NCBI RefSeq assembly: GCF_026625565.1
Contig: NZ_CP112998.1
Coordinates: 6,236,501-6,300,500 of the forward strand
DNA length: 64,000 nucleotides
Direction: 5' to 3'
Source: Dyadobacter pollutisoli
GTDB taxonomy: Bacteria > Bacteroidota > Bacteroidia > Cytophagales > Spirosomataceae
Part shown: positions 17,787-25,931 of the stretch, piece after piece
Numbering within the stretch: position 1 is the stretch's first letter
How the letters are laid out: every line of letters begins with the position of its first letter
Translations under genes and position numbers: made by a program
Notes under the pieces: generated by a model
Told to the model about the DNA's origin: nothing
Database searches by the model: none
Seen by the model: only the letters and a program-made list of their open reading frames with translations

Positions 17787-18539
17787 ATGTCCCGAATTGC
17801 ATTGATTACCGGAGCTACTTCCGGAATAGGAAAGGCAACCGCAGAAATTTTTGCCGACGCCGGTATTGACCTTATCCTTTGTGGCCGTCGTAAAGACAGG
17901 CTGGATGAAGTGGCTGAGATACTCGCTTCCAAGGTAAAAGTAACCACTCTTATTTTTGATGTCCGCGACAAAGGCGCAGTGCTGGCCATGATAGGCTCGC
18001 TGTCGGACGAATGGAAAAACATTGATATTCTGATCAATAATGCGGGTAATGCGCATGGCCTGGGATCGCTGGACGAAGGCGATACCGATGATTGGGACGC
18101 GATGATCGACGGGAATGTCAAAGGGCTGCTTTATGTATCCAAAGCGGTCATTCCATTGTTATTAGAGCGTGGCAAAGGTCATATCGTCAACATCAGTTCT
18201 ATCGCAGGCAAACAAACTTATGCAAATGGCGCCGTTTATTGCGCATCAAAAGCAGCTGTGGAAGTACTGAGTGAAGGAATGCGACTGGAATTGACGCAGC
18301 ACGGGATAAAGGTTACCAATGTCGCACCCGGCGCAGTTGAAACTGAGTTTTCCCTGGTAAGGTTTAAAGGAGACGAAAGTCGTGCGGAAAAAGTATATCA
18401 AGGTTTTGATCCATTACAGGCAGGGGACATTGCAGACGCTATTTTTTATGCAATCAATGCGCCTGATCGGGTGACCATCGCAGACATTACCATTCTTGCC
18501 GGCGCTCAGTCAGCTGCAACTACTATTCACCGGAAATAG
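17787..18539 (+). CDS. SDR oxidoreductase, YdfG-like 3-hydroxy acid dehydrogenase
   Basis: A 250-residue classical short-chain dehydrogenase that aligns well with E. coli YdfG (NADP-dependent serine/3-hydroxypropionate dehydrogenase, malonic semialdehyde reductase). The cofactor motif TGATSGIG is at about 8-15 with CGRRKDRL indicating NADPH preference, then NNAGNAHG, the catalytic Ser in NISSIAG and YCASK (Tyr/Lys), and the YdfG-like TEFSLVRFKGDESRAEKVYQG region. It is 38 bp downstream of the protease gene and 23 bp upstream of the Fsr-like pump on the same strand, so read-through is possible. Confidence 0.88.
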   Translation: MSRIALITGATSGIGKATAEIFADAGIDLILCGRRKDRLDEVAEILASKVKVTTLIFDVRDKGAVLAMIGSLSDEWKNIDILINNAGNAHGLGSLDEGDTDDWDAMIDGNVKGLLYVSKAVIPLLLERGKGHIVNISSIAGKQTYANGAVYCASKAAVEVLSEGMRLELTQHGIKVTNVAPGAVETEFSLVRFKGDESRAEKVYQGFDPLQAGDIADAIFYAINAPDRVTIADITILAGAQSAATTIHRK

Positions 18540-18562
18540 AATTTTCCGGGTTTCTATTGCTT

Positions 18563-19792
18563 ATGAAAACTTTCAATGAAGGCGCTGCTGCCGATACCGC
18601 GGCGACGCTTACTGCCTCACAAACCGTGTTTCCCATATTGTTAGCATTGAGTTTCTCGCACCTGCTTAACGATACCATGCAATCCCTGATCCCTTCCATT
18701 TATCCAATGGTTAAGGATTCTTTTCATTTAAGTTTTTCACAGATCGGGCTCATTACCTTTACTTTCCAGGTAAGCGCGTCGGTGTTTCAACCATTAGTAG
18801 GCTCTTATACCGATAAAAGACCGCAGCCTTACGCACTTGCTATCGGGATGTGTTTTACGCTGCTGGGGCTGGTTTCATTGTCAATGGCAAGCAGTTTTAA
18901 CATTGTTTTGCTATCCGTCGGACTGATCGGGATCGGATCGGCTGTTTTTCATCCGGAAGCGTCCAGGGTTGCGCGCATGGCGTCGGGCGGGCGGCATGGG
19001 ATGGCTCAGTCACTTTTTCAGGTAGGTGGAAATGCCGGTAGCTCGCTGGGCCCTTTATTGGCTGCATTGATTCTGTTGCCTTACGGAAGATTTCAAATCA
19101 TCTGGTTCTCACTGGTAGCACTTCTGGCGATCATTATTCTATCGTGGGTAGGAGGCTGGTACAAGCAGAATCTGGCTCGAAATGTCGTCAAAAAGGCAGG
19201 TAGTGCTGTGAGGCAGGACACTCACCTTTCAAAGGGTAAAGTTGTATTTGCGATTACCATTTTGCTGTTGCTGATCTTCTCGAAATACATCTATATGAGC
19301 AGTATTTCAAGTTACTTCACTTTTTACCTGATCGATAAGTTCGGAGTGTCCATTCAAAGTTCACAGATATATCTTTTCGCATTCCTGTTTGCGGTGGCGG
19401 CTGGTACCTTCATTGGCGGCCCTGTCGGTGACCGTATCGGGCGTAAGTATGTGATCTGGATCTCCATTCTAGGTGCGGCTCCGTTTGCATTATTGCTTCC
19501 TTATGTCAATTTGTTTTGGACTGGTGTGCTGAGTTGCATTATTGGGCTAATACTTTCGTCGGCCTTTTCAGCGATACTGGTGTATGCCCAGGAACTGATT
19601 CCAGGCAAGGTTGGGATGATTGCAGGCTTATTTTTCGGTTTCGCCTTTGGCATAGCGGGAATAGGATCAGCGATACTAGGAAGCCTGGCCGACCAAACCA
19701 GCATCGAATACGTATTCCGTATTTGTTCTTTTTTGCCACTAATTGGCTTGCTGACAGGGTTTTTGCCTAATTTGGAGAAGAAAAAGGTTTGA
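18563..19792 (+). CDS. MFS transporter, Fsr-like (fosmidomycin-resistance homologue)
   Basis: A 409-residue inner-membrane antiporter with about 12 hydrophobic segments. It matches E. coli Fsr closely over its whole length, including SHLLNDTMQSLIPSIYP, FHPEASRVARMASGGRHG, FQVGGNAGSSLGPL, SKYIYMSSISSYFTFYL, GTFIGGPVGDRIGRKYVIW and AILVYAQELIPGKVGMIAGLFFGFAFG. E. coli Fsr exports fosmidomycin, but the natural substrate in other bacteria is unsettled. The ATG at 18563 is preferred over a TTG two codons before. It follows the YdfG-like gene closely. Confidence 0.88.
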   Translation: MKTFNEGAAADTAATLTASQTVFPILLALSFSHLLNDTMQSLIPSIYPMVKDSFHLSFSQIGLITFTFQVSASVFQPLVGSYTDKRPQPYALAIGMCFTLLGLVSLSMASSFNIVLLSVGLIGIGSAVFHPEASRVARMASGGRHGMAQSLFQVGGNAGSSLGPLLAALILLPYGRFQIIWFSLVALLAIIILSWVGGWYKQNLARNVVKKAGSAVRQDTHLSKGKVVFAITILLLLIFSKYIYMSSISSYFTFYLIDKFGVSIQSSQIYLFAFLFAVAAGTFIGGPVGDRIGRKYVIWISILGAAPFALLLPYVNLFWTGVLSCIIGLILSSAFSAILVYAQELIPGKVGMIAGLFFGFAFGIAGIGSAILGSLADQTSIEYVFRICSFLPLIGLLTGFLPNLEKKKV

Positions 19793-19795
19793 TTA

Positions 19796-19899
19796 TCAGG
19801 CAGTTAATTTTAAGAAATCTTCGATACTATATACAGGCAGTGAGGGTAAGCCTGCTTTTTGAAAATTTTTATCTCGGGTTAGAAAACTTCAAAAGTCAT
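19796..19899 (-). pseudogene. Remnant of a PIN-domain toxin gene
   Basis: An ATG at 19899 overlaps the 3' end of the antitoxin gene, as expected for a coupled toxin, but the frame reads only MTFEVF and stops at 19881-19879. In another frame, from 19882 down to a TGA at 19798-19796, the DNA encodes LTRDKNFQKAGLP followed by VYSIEDFLKLTA, which is the characteristic C-terminus of PIN toxins (TRD-type motif, then a strand and a final FLK helix). The middle of the gene, roughly 100 codons, is missing, and the two ends are out of frame. I read this as an internal deletion that destroyed the toxin. Confidence 0.7.
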
Positions 19900-20137
19900 A
19901 TTTCTGAGATTGATCTTCGTAAAAATCCTTTTTTAGATCCTCGCTGTGGCTTATTTCCATAGAAGCATGCAATTGATGAACCATGTCAAAGATGTTGCTT
20001 TTTTCAAGCGGAGGTTTAACAATGCTTTTAAGATAGTCTTCTACGATTTGAGAAACGCTGACATGGTGGGCAGCCGCGTATTCTTTTACCAGCAACAGTA
20101 CAGTGCTTTCAATAGTCAGGTTGAGACGAGATTTCAT
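19889..20137 (-). CDS. DUF6364-type antitoxin (orphan)
   Basis: An 82-residue protein opening MKSRLNLTIESTVLLLVKEYAAAHHVSVSQIVEDYLKSI, the ribbon-helix-helix pattern of DUF6364 antitoxins that normally precede a PIN toxin and repress their own operon. The C-terminal half (SHSEDLKKDFYEDQSQKYDF) would be the toxin-binding tail. Its 3' end overlaps the start of the deleted toxin. Without a functional toxin it may be a relic, or may serve as an anti-addiction antitoxin; neither is shown. Confidence 0.8.
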   Translation of the reverse strand: MKSRLNLTIESTVLLLVKEYAAAHHVSVSQIVEDYLKSIVKPPLEKSNIFDMVHQLHASMEISHSEDLKKDFYEDQSQKYDF

Positions 20138-20195
20138 GCACTAAATATGCGCATAACTTTAAACATGCCCATAACTCCGAGAAGCTTTTTCAAAA

Positions 20196-20882
20196 TCAAA
20201 TCACCCCGTTTTCATTAATCCTCAAAATCAAATTGGGATCGGGACAAATGGATAGGTAATGCTCACGATCCTGGATGCTGCTTACGCCGGGGAAGTCGCC
20301 CGAGTATGCGCCTATATCACCAATGATCTGAAAATGAAGATGCGGCGGCCAGTCGCCATTTTCAGGGTAGGAACCAATTGAGGCAAATTTTTCGCCAGCG
20401 GATATGCTTTTCCCTTCATAAAGTCCATCCAGCGACACCAAGGATAAATGTCCGTAGAGCGTAAAGAATTTCAGGCCTTGTAATTCATGGCTTAAAATAA
20501 TGGTCGGGCCATAGTCCCCATAGTGGTCATTGAATGCAAAACTATGGACGATACCATCGAGAGGCGCATAGATTGCTTCACCAGCCTCAGCCCAGATATC
20601 AGTACCGAGGTGAATGCTCCTCGGTTTTTCTTCCTCCGCAGTAAAATGCTTCCGATGACGGTAAATGACCCGATTTTCATCGTAGCCACCAATACCGATG
20701 AATGTATTTTCAGAAAGCATTTCTTCAAAAATATAATTTGAAAAGACCGCGGTCTCCGAAAAGTCTCTTTCCAATAAATCCAGATTACCGGCAGAAAAAT
20801 CCAGCCTTCGGTAAGGCTTCGCATTGCGGATTACCGCTGCGAATTCAGCATGTTCCGGAAGTACTTTTTCGAGATTGTTCAT
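20196..20882 (-). CDS. M23-family peptidase
   Basis: A 228-residue LytM-fold metallopeptidase. The zinc ligands appear as HLGTDIW (His-x3-Asp) at about 91-97 and HLHFQI near 183-188, with a third His in YGHLSLV. No signal peptide or membrane segment is present, which is unusual for a peptidoglycan hydrolase; it may be exported by another route or act on another substrate. It has no LysM or SH3 cell-wall domain. A 33-bp perfect palindrome lies just upstream, between this gene and the metalloprotease gene. Confidence 0.82.
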   Translation of the reverse strand: MNNLEKVLPEHAEFAAVIRNAKPYRRLDFSAGNLDLLERDFSETAVFSNYIFEEMLSENTFIGIGGYDENRVIYRHRKHFTAEEEKPRSIHLGTDIWAEAGEAIYAPLDGIVHSFAFNDHYGDYGPTIILSHELQGLKFFTLYGHLSLVSLDGLYEGKSISAGEKFASIGSYPENGDWPPHLHFQIIGDIGAYSGDFPGVSSIQDREHYLSICPDPNLILRINENGVI

Positions 20883-20897
20883 AGCTTGGTTAAAAGC

Positions 20898-20930
20898 AAA
20901 CTTGCCAAGTCTTCAAGACTTGGCAAGTTT
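20898..20930. repeat. 33-bp perfect palindrome (REP-like element)
   Basis: Arms of 16 nt (20898-20913 and 20915-20930) are exact reverse complements around a single central C. The sequence core CTTGCCAAG...CTTGGCAAG resembles a dispersed palindrome I recall from Bacteroidota genomes, but that is memory and not shown here. It sits in the 59-bp gap between two minus-strand genes, just downstream of the DUF5117 gene stop. It could act as a terminator or RNA stabiliser. Only one copy is in this window. Confidence 0.85.
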
Positions 20931-20941
20931 TAGTCCTTATG

Positions 20942-23515
20942 TTATTTCGGATCAAGCGCTTGTTTGATGCGCTGTTGCACATCCTGCAAATGGTACTTTG
21001 TATTTTTATCGGTACTCCTCGCGATTGCACCTTGCAAAGTTGTTTTCAGACTTTCCAAATGCGCTCTCGCTACGGACGGCAGATCGGTTTTTTCCAGTTC
21101 CACCACTCTTGTTGAGTAGCCATAAGTAATTCCTACTGGTACCGACAACACATTGGCCTTGCCCGGTTTCAATAAATCGATTAGCTTTTCAGCGTAGACT
21201 TTTTGCAGGTTCCTGCGGTACAGGTCAATGCTTTTGCCCGTTTTTGCCTCTGACCAGATGCCGCTTTCCAGATCTGTAAAAAGGTCGTCAAGCGTGTAAT
21301 TTTTAGCAGAAAGCCCTGTTTCCATTAATCTGACAGCCCTGTCGCCGGCAAAAAGAGACGTTAATGTATATTCCTGCAAAGCTTTTATTGCTTCAACCCC
21401 AGATTCAGGCTTGATTTTGTTCAGGATGTTCTGGTCCAGCAGCCATACCGGTGTTTTGAATAATTGATTGTTCAAAAATTCAATGGCGTCCTTCTGAGTA
21501 GCTTTTGGAACAGTCGTGAACGTCGAGCCGTCCATGTCGTATGTAGTTGGAGTGTCGTAAATACCACCGACATTTTTGATCACGTGACCCAGGTAGCGGC
21601 GGTACTGCGTTACCACATTACCATAAATTTCGTCCAGCTCCTTATAACTTTCACCGTCCTCCTTGCTCCATTCGATGAGGTTTGGGATAATCCTTTTGAG
21701 GTTTTTAATACCATATTCAGAAGCTTTCATAGCATTATCACTCAAATCCTCCGTCTGGTAACGCGGGTCGTACGGGCTGATTTCTGTACCGAAATGAAGA
21801 CGGGCATCTTTATACGCTTCCTTAGTCAGATTGTTAAGCAATGCTTTTTCAGCTGCCACATCTTTGGCATCCGTGAAATTGGAATAACCCCATTGAATGG
21901 CCCATTTGTCGTAGTCACCGATTCTTGGAAAAAGATTGGTAACACCATCTTCCGGTTGTGCCACGTAATTGAAACGGGCATAGTCCATGATAGACGAAGT
22001 ATGTCCATGCTGCTCTACCCAAGCCTTGTCACGCAGCTTTTCAACCGGAGTAGCGGAGCTGGCGCCCATATTATGACGCAACCCAAGTGTGTGACCAATT
22101 TCGTGTGAGGATACAAAACGTACCAGCTGGCCCATCAGCTCATCGTCGAATTTCTTTTTCCGCGCATTCGGATCCACCGCCGCAGCCTGAATAATGTACC
22201 AGTTACGCAGTAGCCGCATGACGTTGTGGTACCAACCAATGTGGCTTTCCAGGATCTCACCGCTTCTCGGATCATGTACGTTAGGCCCATAGGCATTCTG
22301 TATGTCAGCCGCGAAGTAGCGGATCACGGAATAGCGGGCATCTTCCAGGCTCATTGTCGTATCTTTTTCAGGCCAGTACTCGCCGCGAATGGCATTTTTC
22401 CATCCGGCTTTCTCAAATGCAGCCTGCCAGTCGTCCACACCTGCTTTCAGATATTTGCGCCATTTTTCAGGAGTTGCAGGGTCGATATAGTAAATGATTG
22501 GCTTCTTAGGCTCAATCAGTTCACCATTCTTTTGACGCTTTGCATCCTCTGCGTTTTTAGGCTCCAGTCTCCATCTCACCGCAAAAACTTCGGTATCAGA
22601 CCGTTGAGATTCTTCTCCGAAAACAGCGTGCTGATTTGCGAAATAACCCACACGGCTGTCAAAGATCCTTTTGCGCATTGGTTTTTCCGGAAGCAGGATC
22701 AATGATGTATTCATTTCAAAAGTTACGACACCGGCATCCAGACCGGAAGGCAAATATTGACCAATGGAAGGCACAGGCGTTGTCGTAAGCAACTGAGGTG
22801 CAACTGAGAATGTCTTGACAGTCCTGATCTCGGTATTAATCGGGTATGAACTGATTTTTTCAATGTAGGAAGCCTCCTTTTTGAATGCGGTCAGTTTTAA
22901 TAATTGCTTGCTGATTGAGCTCAGAGAAAACACCTGGTTGTCAGCATTGAAGAAATCAGTTACATCAATAACCGATGATTTTGCACCCGGATCTTTTTTA
23001 ATGGCCTTGATGTCAAAAACCCCGATGATTGGGTCAGAATTGGAATTTTTTACAGCCTGAAAAATCGGTTTGGTACTGTCCGGGCTGGCCACAACAATGG
23101 TTACCGAGCGAAGCAGCAGATTGTTGTCCATTCCTTTTTCCCAGCGGATCATTTGCCTGTTTACTTCCTCTCCACCAAAAATACCTCCGCCCGCAGCAGT
23201 TTTCGAATAACGGGTTACAGCCATAATGTCGTGGTCAAGCAATGAATCAGGGATCTCGAAATACCACTTTTCATCCATTTTGTGAACAGAGATCATTCCT
23301 TTCTGGCTTACTGCACTGGTGTCGATCAGATCTTTGAAAGCTTTGGGACCTTTCTTCTTGTCGTCTTTGAGCTTGTCTTTGACGGCGGATGCAACTGCAT
23401 CGACGGCCTTGTCAATCTTGACATCTTCCTGTTTCTTTTTCTTTCTTTGCGCCTGAGCGTCATTCACATACACGAAAACGAGTCCCGTGAGAAGAAGGTA
23501 GCGTATTAATCTCAT
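20942..23515 (-). CDS. Zinc-dependent metalloprotease with DUF5117/DUF5118-type domains
   Basis: An 857-residue exported protease. A signal peptide ends DAQAQ at about 22, followed by a Lys-rich stretch and the DUF5117-like beta region (VTRYSKTAAGGG, RWEKGMDNNLLLRS). The metzincin-like site HEIGHTLGLRH is at 471-481, followed by SSIMDYARFNY, where the Met supplies the Met-turn. No T9SS sorting domain is visible, so it is probably periplasmic or surface-anchored by other means. The start at 23515 (MRLIRYLLL) gives a proper signal peptide; an in-frame ATG at 23572 does not. Substrate unknown. Confidence 0.88.
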   Translation of the reverse strand: MRLIRYLLLTGLVFVYVNDAQAQRKKKKQEDVKIDKAVDAVASAVKDKLKDDKKKGPKAFKDLIDTSAVSQKGMISVHKMDEKWYFEIPDSLLDHDIMAVTRYSKTAAGGGIFGGEEVNRQMIRWEKGMDNNLLLRSVTIVVASPDSTKPIFQAVKNSNSDPIIGVFDIKAIKKDPGAKSSVIDVTDFFNADNQVFSLSSISKQLLKLTAFKKEASYIEKISSYPINTEIRTVKTFSVAPQLLTTTPVPSIGQYLPSGLDAGVVTFEMNTSLILLPEKPMRKRIFDSRVGYFANQHAVFGEESQRSDTEVFAVRWRLEPKNAEDAKRQKNGELIEPKKPIIYYIDPATPEKWRKYLKAGVDDWQAAFEKAGWKNAIRGEYWPEKDTTMSLEDARYSVIRYFAADIQNAYGPNVHDPRSGEILESHIGWYHNVMRLLRNWYIIQAAAVDPNARKKKFDDELMGQLVRFVSSHEIGHTLGLRHNMGASSATPVEKLRDKAWVEQHGHTSSIMDYARFNYVAQPEDGVTNLFPRIGDYDKWAIQWGYSNFTDAKDVAAEKALLNNLTKEAYKDARLHFGTEISPYDPRYQTEDLSDNAMKASEYGIKNLKRIIPNLIEWSKEDGESYKELDEIYGNVVTQYRRYLGHVIKNVGGIYDTPTTYDMDGSTFTTVPKATQKDAIEFLNNQLFKTPVWLLDQNILNKIKPESGVEAIKALQEYTLTSLFAGDRAVRLMETGLSAKNYTLDDLFTDLESGIWSEAKTGKSIDLYRRNLQKVYAEKLIDLLKPGKANVLSVPVGITYGYSTRVVELEKTDLPSVARAHLESLKTTLQGAIARSTDKNTKYHLQDVQQRIKQALDPK

Positions 23516-23599
23516 AGAGTTGGTTTGATAAATACTGAATTCACAAAAATAAGAACTTGCACTACAGTGCAAGCGAATAATACATCGGTGGTAACTTAA

Positions 23600-24535
23600 T
23601 TATTTTGACATTAATTCGGCCAGAACGCCTTCTTTCAAAGCATAGCTGGAAACCTGTAATTTCCGGATTCCATAGCTTTTCAGTACATAATCGACGAGGC
23701 AAACGGCTACGACGATCATGTCGACCCGCAACTCGATCATTCCAGGAATGTTCAGTCTTTGGGAATGATTTCCAGACAATATAAGAGCGTAAGCACGATA
23801 GAACTCTTCGAGTGGTAATTCAAAATCGGTCTGAGCGCGGGGTGGCCAGTCATTGGTGCGGTAATGAAAATCAATGTCGACCAAAGTATCGAATGTGCCT
23901 GACGAGCCGACCAGTTTCTCAGGAGCATACTGATGTACCGCATTGGCGAGCGGGATCAGGTTCTCTTCGAAATGATTGTAGAGACCTTTTCTGTCGGCCT
24001 GGGACAGCGGATCGTTGCGCATGAATTTCTCCAAAAGTCGCTGCCCGCCGATTTCGAAGCTTTGCTTCCAGAAGATTTGAGATTGATTGCCAATGATAAA
24101 TTCGACACTTCCGCCGCCAATATCCATAATGAGCGACGGAGAATCTCCAATGTCAGCCCCGTGCCTTACACCATAGTAAATGTATTCGGCTTCTCTGTTT
24201 CCGTCAATTACGGTAATGTCGATGCCCGTTTTGGCAAGAATCTGATCGCAAAAGTCAGTTCTGTTATCAGCATTTCGAATGGCGCTTGTCCCGAATGCGA
24301 ATGTATTTTCAGGTTCAACGTCAAACGAATCCAGCTTTTCCCGGAAATACAAGAGAACATCCATCGCCCTGCCGATTGCTTCCGGCGTAATGATCCGCTT
24401 GTTTATTCCGCCCAAACCAATCCTCGCTGGCCTGCTTTCATGAAAAATACTAGTAAAGCTTTTCGCGTTTTTGTCGACGATCAGCAGATGAAAAGTATTT
24501 GTTCCTAAGTCAATAATTCCCAGTCGCGAGCTCAT
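23600..24535 (-). CDS. Ppx/GppA-family phosphatase (short exopolyphosphatase)
   Basis: A 311-residue ASKHA-fold enzyme that would hydrolyse terminal phosphates of polyphosphate or pppGpp. The phosphate-1 loop GIIDLGTNTFHLL opens the protein, FGTSAIRNADN follows, and MDIGGGSVEF marks the second phosphate loop with GSSGTFDTL later. It lacks the C-terminal HD domain of the 500-residue E. coli enzymes, like the short single-module forms. It is upstream of the metalloprotease gene on the same strand (84 bp). Confidence 0.9.
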   Translation of the reverse strand: MSSRLGIIDLGTNTFHLLIVDKNAKSFTSIFHESRPARIGLGGINKRIITPEAIGRAMDVLLYFREKLDSFDVEPENTFAFGTSAIRNADNRTDFCDQILAKTGIDITVIDGNREAEYIYYGVRHGADIGDSPSLIMDIGGGSVEFIIGNQSQIFWKQSFEIGGQRLLEKFMRNDPLSQADRKGLYNHFEENLIPLANAVHQYAPEKLVGSSGTFDTLVDIDFHYRTNDWPPRAQTDFELPLEEFYRAYALILSGNHSQRLNIPGMIELRVDMIVVAVCLVDYVLKSYGIRKLQVSSYALKEGVLAELMSK

Positions 24536-24583
24536 ATCGGGCTGTTTTATCAGTTAATGGGTTTCCTATCAGTGCAATGATTG

Positions 24584-24591
24584 CAAAAATA
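24584..24591 (-). promoter_or_regulatory. Possible -7 element of the ppx/gppA-type gene
   Basis: The minus strand reads TATTTTTG, which fits TAnnTTTG, 48 bp upstream of the start codon. No clear -33 element was seen. Confidence 0.3.
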
Positions 24592-24692
24592 ACCTAATAT
24601 TAATGACTTATTTCTTGATTTTCTGTTTGATATAGCTTTTCTTTGCAGTCCGATTTCAGAAACCAATTCAAAGAACATTATTTTTTATAAGC

Positions 24693-24887
24693 ATGCTTAT
24701 TATAAACATTAAAGACAACGAATCGATTGACCGCGCTCTTAAGCGTTACAAGAAAAAATTTGAAAGAACTGGTACAATGCGCCAGCTTCGTGCTCGTACT
24801 GCTTTCGAAAAACCATCTGTTAGACGTCGTTTCGAAGTTTTGCGTGCCGTTTACAAAGAAAAAACTTACGGTCATTTAGAAGACTAG
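24693..24887 (+). CDS. rpsU: 30S ribosomal protein S21
   Basis: A 64-residue basic protein opening MLIINIKDNESIDRALKRYKKKFERTG, with the S21 core RRRFEVLRAVYKEK. It binds the 16S rRNA 3' region; S21 is notable in Bacteroidota, where ribosomes sequester the anti-Shine-Dalgarno. It is followed by a hairpin terminator and the tyrosine recombinase gene, an order I recall from other Bacteroidota. Confidence 0.97.
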   Translation: MLIINIKDNESIDRALKRYKKKFERTGTMRQLRARTAFEKPSVRRRFEVLRAVYKEKTYGHLED

Positions 24888-24943
24888 TTCTCCGGAATTG
24901 CTTTCTGAAAGATTTCGATAGGATTATTGTATCCATTCCATAT

Positions 24944-24979
24944 GAAAAAGAGCTGTCTTGTGTTAGACGGCTCTTTTTC
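24944..24979 (+). terminator. Terminator after rpsU
   Basis: GAAAAAGAGC (24944-24953) pairs with GCTCTTTTTC (24970-24979), and an inner GTCT/AGAC pair extends the stem. It ends 13 bp before the preferred recombinase start at 24993. Confidence 0.8.
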
Positions 24980-24992
24980 GTATGTTAGTCCT

Positions 24993-25865
24993 ATGATAAC
25001 CGCTTTCCTGGAATTTTTGAAATTTGAAAAACGATCCAGCGTTCACACTGTCAAGTCTTATGAGACCGATCTGGACCAGTTTCAGAAATACCTGCGTTTT
25101 CAATATGAATGCAAGCAACCCGAATCTGCAACGTCTCCTATGTTGCGTTCCTGGGTTGTAAGTTTAATGGAAGAAGGGCTTAATCCTTCCTCAATTAATC
25201 GAAAAATAGCCTCTCTCCGCGCTTACTATGGTTTTTTGAGAAGAAAGAAACACATTGACAAGGATCCTACAAAAATTCTATCGGCATTAAAAACGCGCAA
25301 AAAGCTTCCGGCATTTGTAGAAGAAAAGGCTATGGAAATGCTTTTTGAGGCAGATACATTTACGGACGATTTCGGAGGGATCCGTGATCGGGTGATTCTG
25401 GAACTGCTTTATGGAAGCGGCATCCGTCTTGCAGAACTCATTAGTCTGGAAGAAAAAGACCTGGACCTGGCTGGGCGGACTATTCGGGTTTTTGGAAAAA
25501 GAGCGAAGGAACGTATCGTACCGCTTTCGACATCATTGATCGTTTTGTTGCGGAAATATCTGGCACAAAGAGCTCCGGTGGAAAACGTGGATTCATTGAT
25601 TATAACCGATTCAGGAAAAGAGGCTTATCCGGTTTTTATACAGAGAACAGTAAAGAAATATTTATCAGCTGTCACCACGCTTTCTCAAAAAAGTCCTCAT
25701 GTTTTACGTCACACTTATGCCACGCATTTGCTAAACCGGGGCGCGGATCTGAATGCGATTAAGGAACTTTTGGGGCATGCTAATCTGGCCGCAACGCAGA
25801 TCTACACGCACAACTCTATTGAAAAGCTCAAAAAAACACATCAACAAGCCCATCCCAAGGCCTGA
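24993..25865 (+). CDS. Tyrosine recombinase, XerC/XerD type
   Basis: A 290-residue chromosome-dimer-resolution recombinase. An N-terminal SAM-like domain (FLEFLKFEKRSSVHTVKSYETDL) is followed by a catalytic domain with Arg145 in GSGIRLAEL, Lys169 in FGKRAKERIVPL, His236 and Arg239 in HVLRHTYATHLL, His262 in LLGHANLAATQ and nucleophile Tyr271 in IYTH. The start at 24993 gives the family length; an ATG at 24927 would run through the rpsU terminator. It is probably transcribed by partial read-through from rpsU or from a promoter near the terminator. XerC versus XerD is not decided. Confidence 0.93.
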   Translation: MITAFLEFLKFEKRSSVHTVKSYETDLDQFQKYLRFQYECKQPESATSPMLRSWVVSLMEEGLNPSSINRKIASLRAYYGFLRRKKHIDKDPTKILSALKTRKKLPAFVEEKAMEMLFEADTFTDDFGGIRDRVILELLYGSGIRLAELISLEEKDLDLAGRTIRVFGKRAKERIVPLSTSLIVLLRKYLAQRAPVENVDSLIITDSGKEAYPVFIQRTVKKYLSAVTTLSQKSPHVLRHTYATHLLNRGADLNAIKELLGHANLAATQIYTHNSIEKLKKTHQQAHPKA

Positions 25866-25931
25866 AACCCGTTTTTTAGAAGTATATTTGCCTCCATTGC
25901 AGATTTCAAAATATAATTTCGTCACTCCCAT

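Noticed and set aside
21464..22108. 214-codon plus-strand frame inside the DUF5117 metalloprotease gene
   Set aside because: Antisense shadow of a gene with a complete signal peptide and zinc motif.
24927..24992. Upstream ATG as start of the XerC/D recombinase
   Set aside because: The 22 added residues are encoded by the rpsU terminator hairpin, and the family starts at the Met encoded at 24993.
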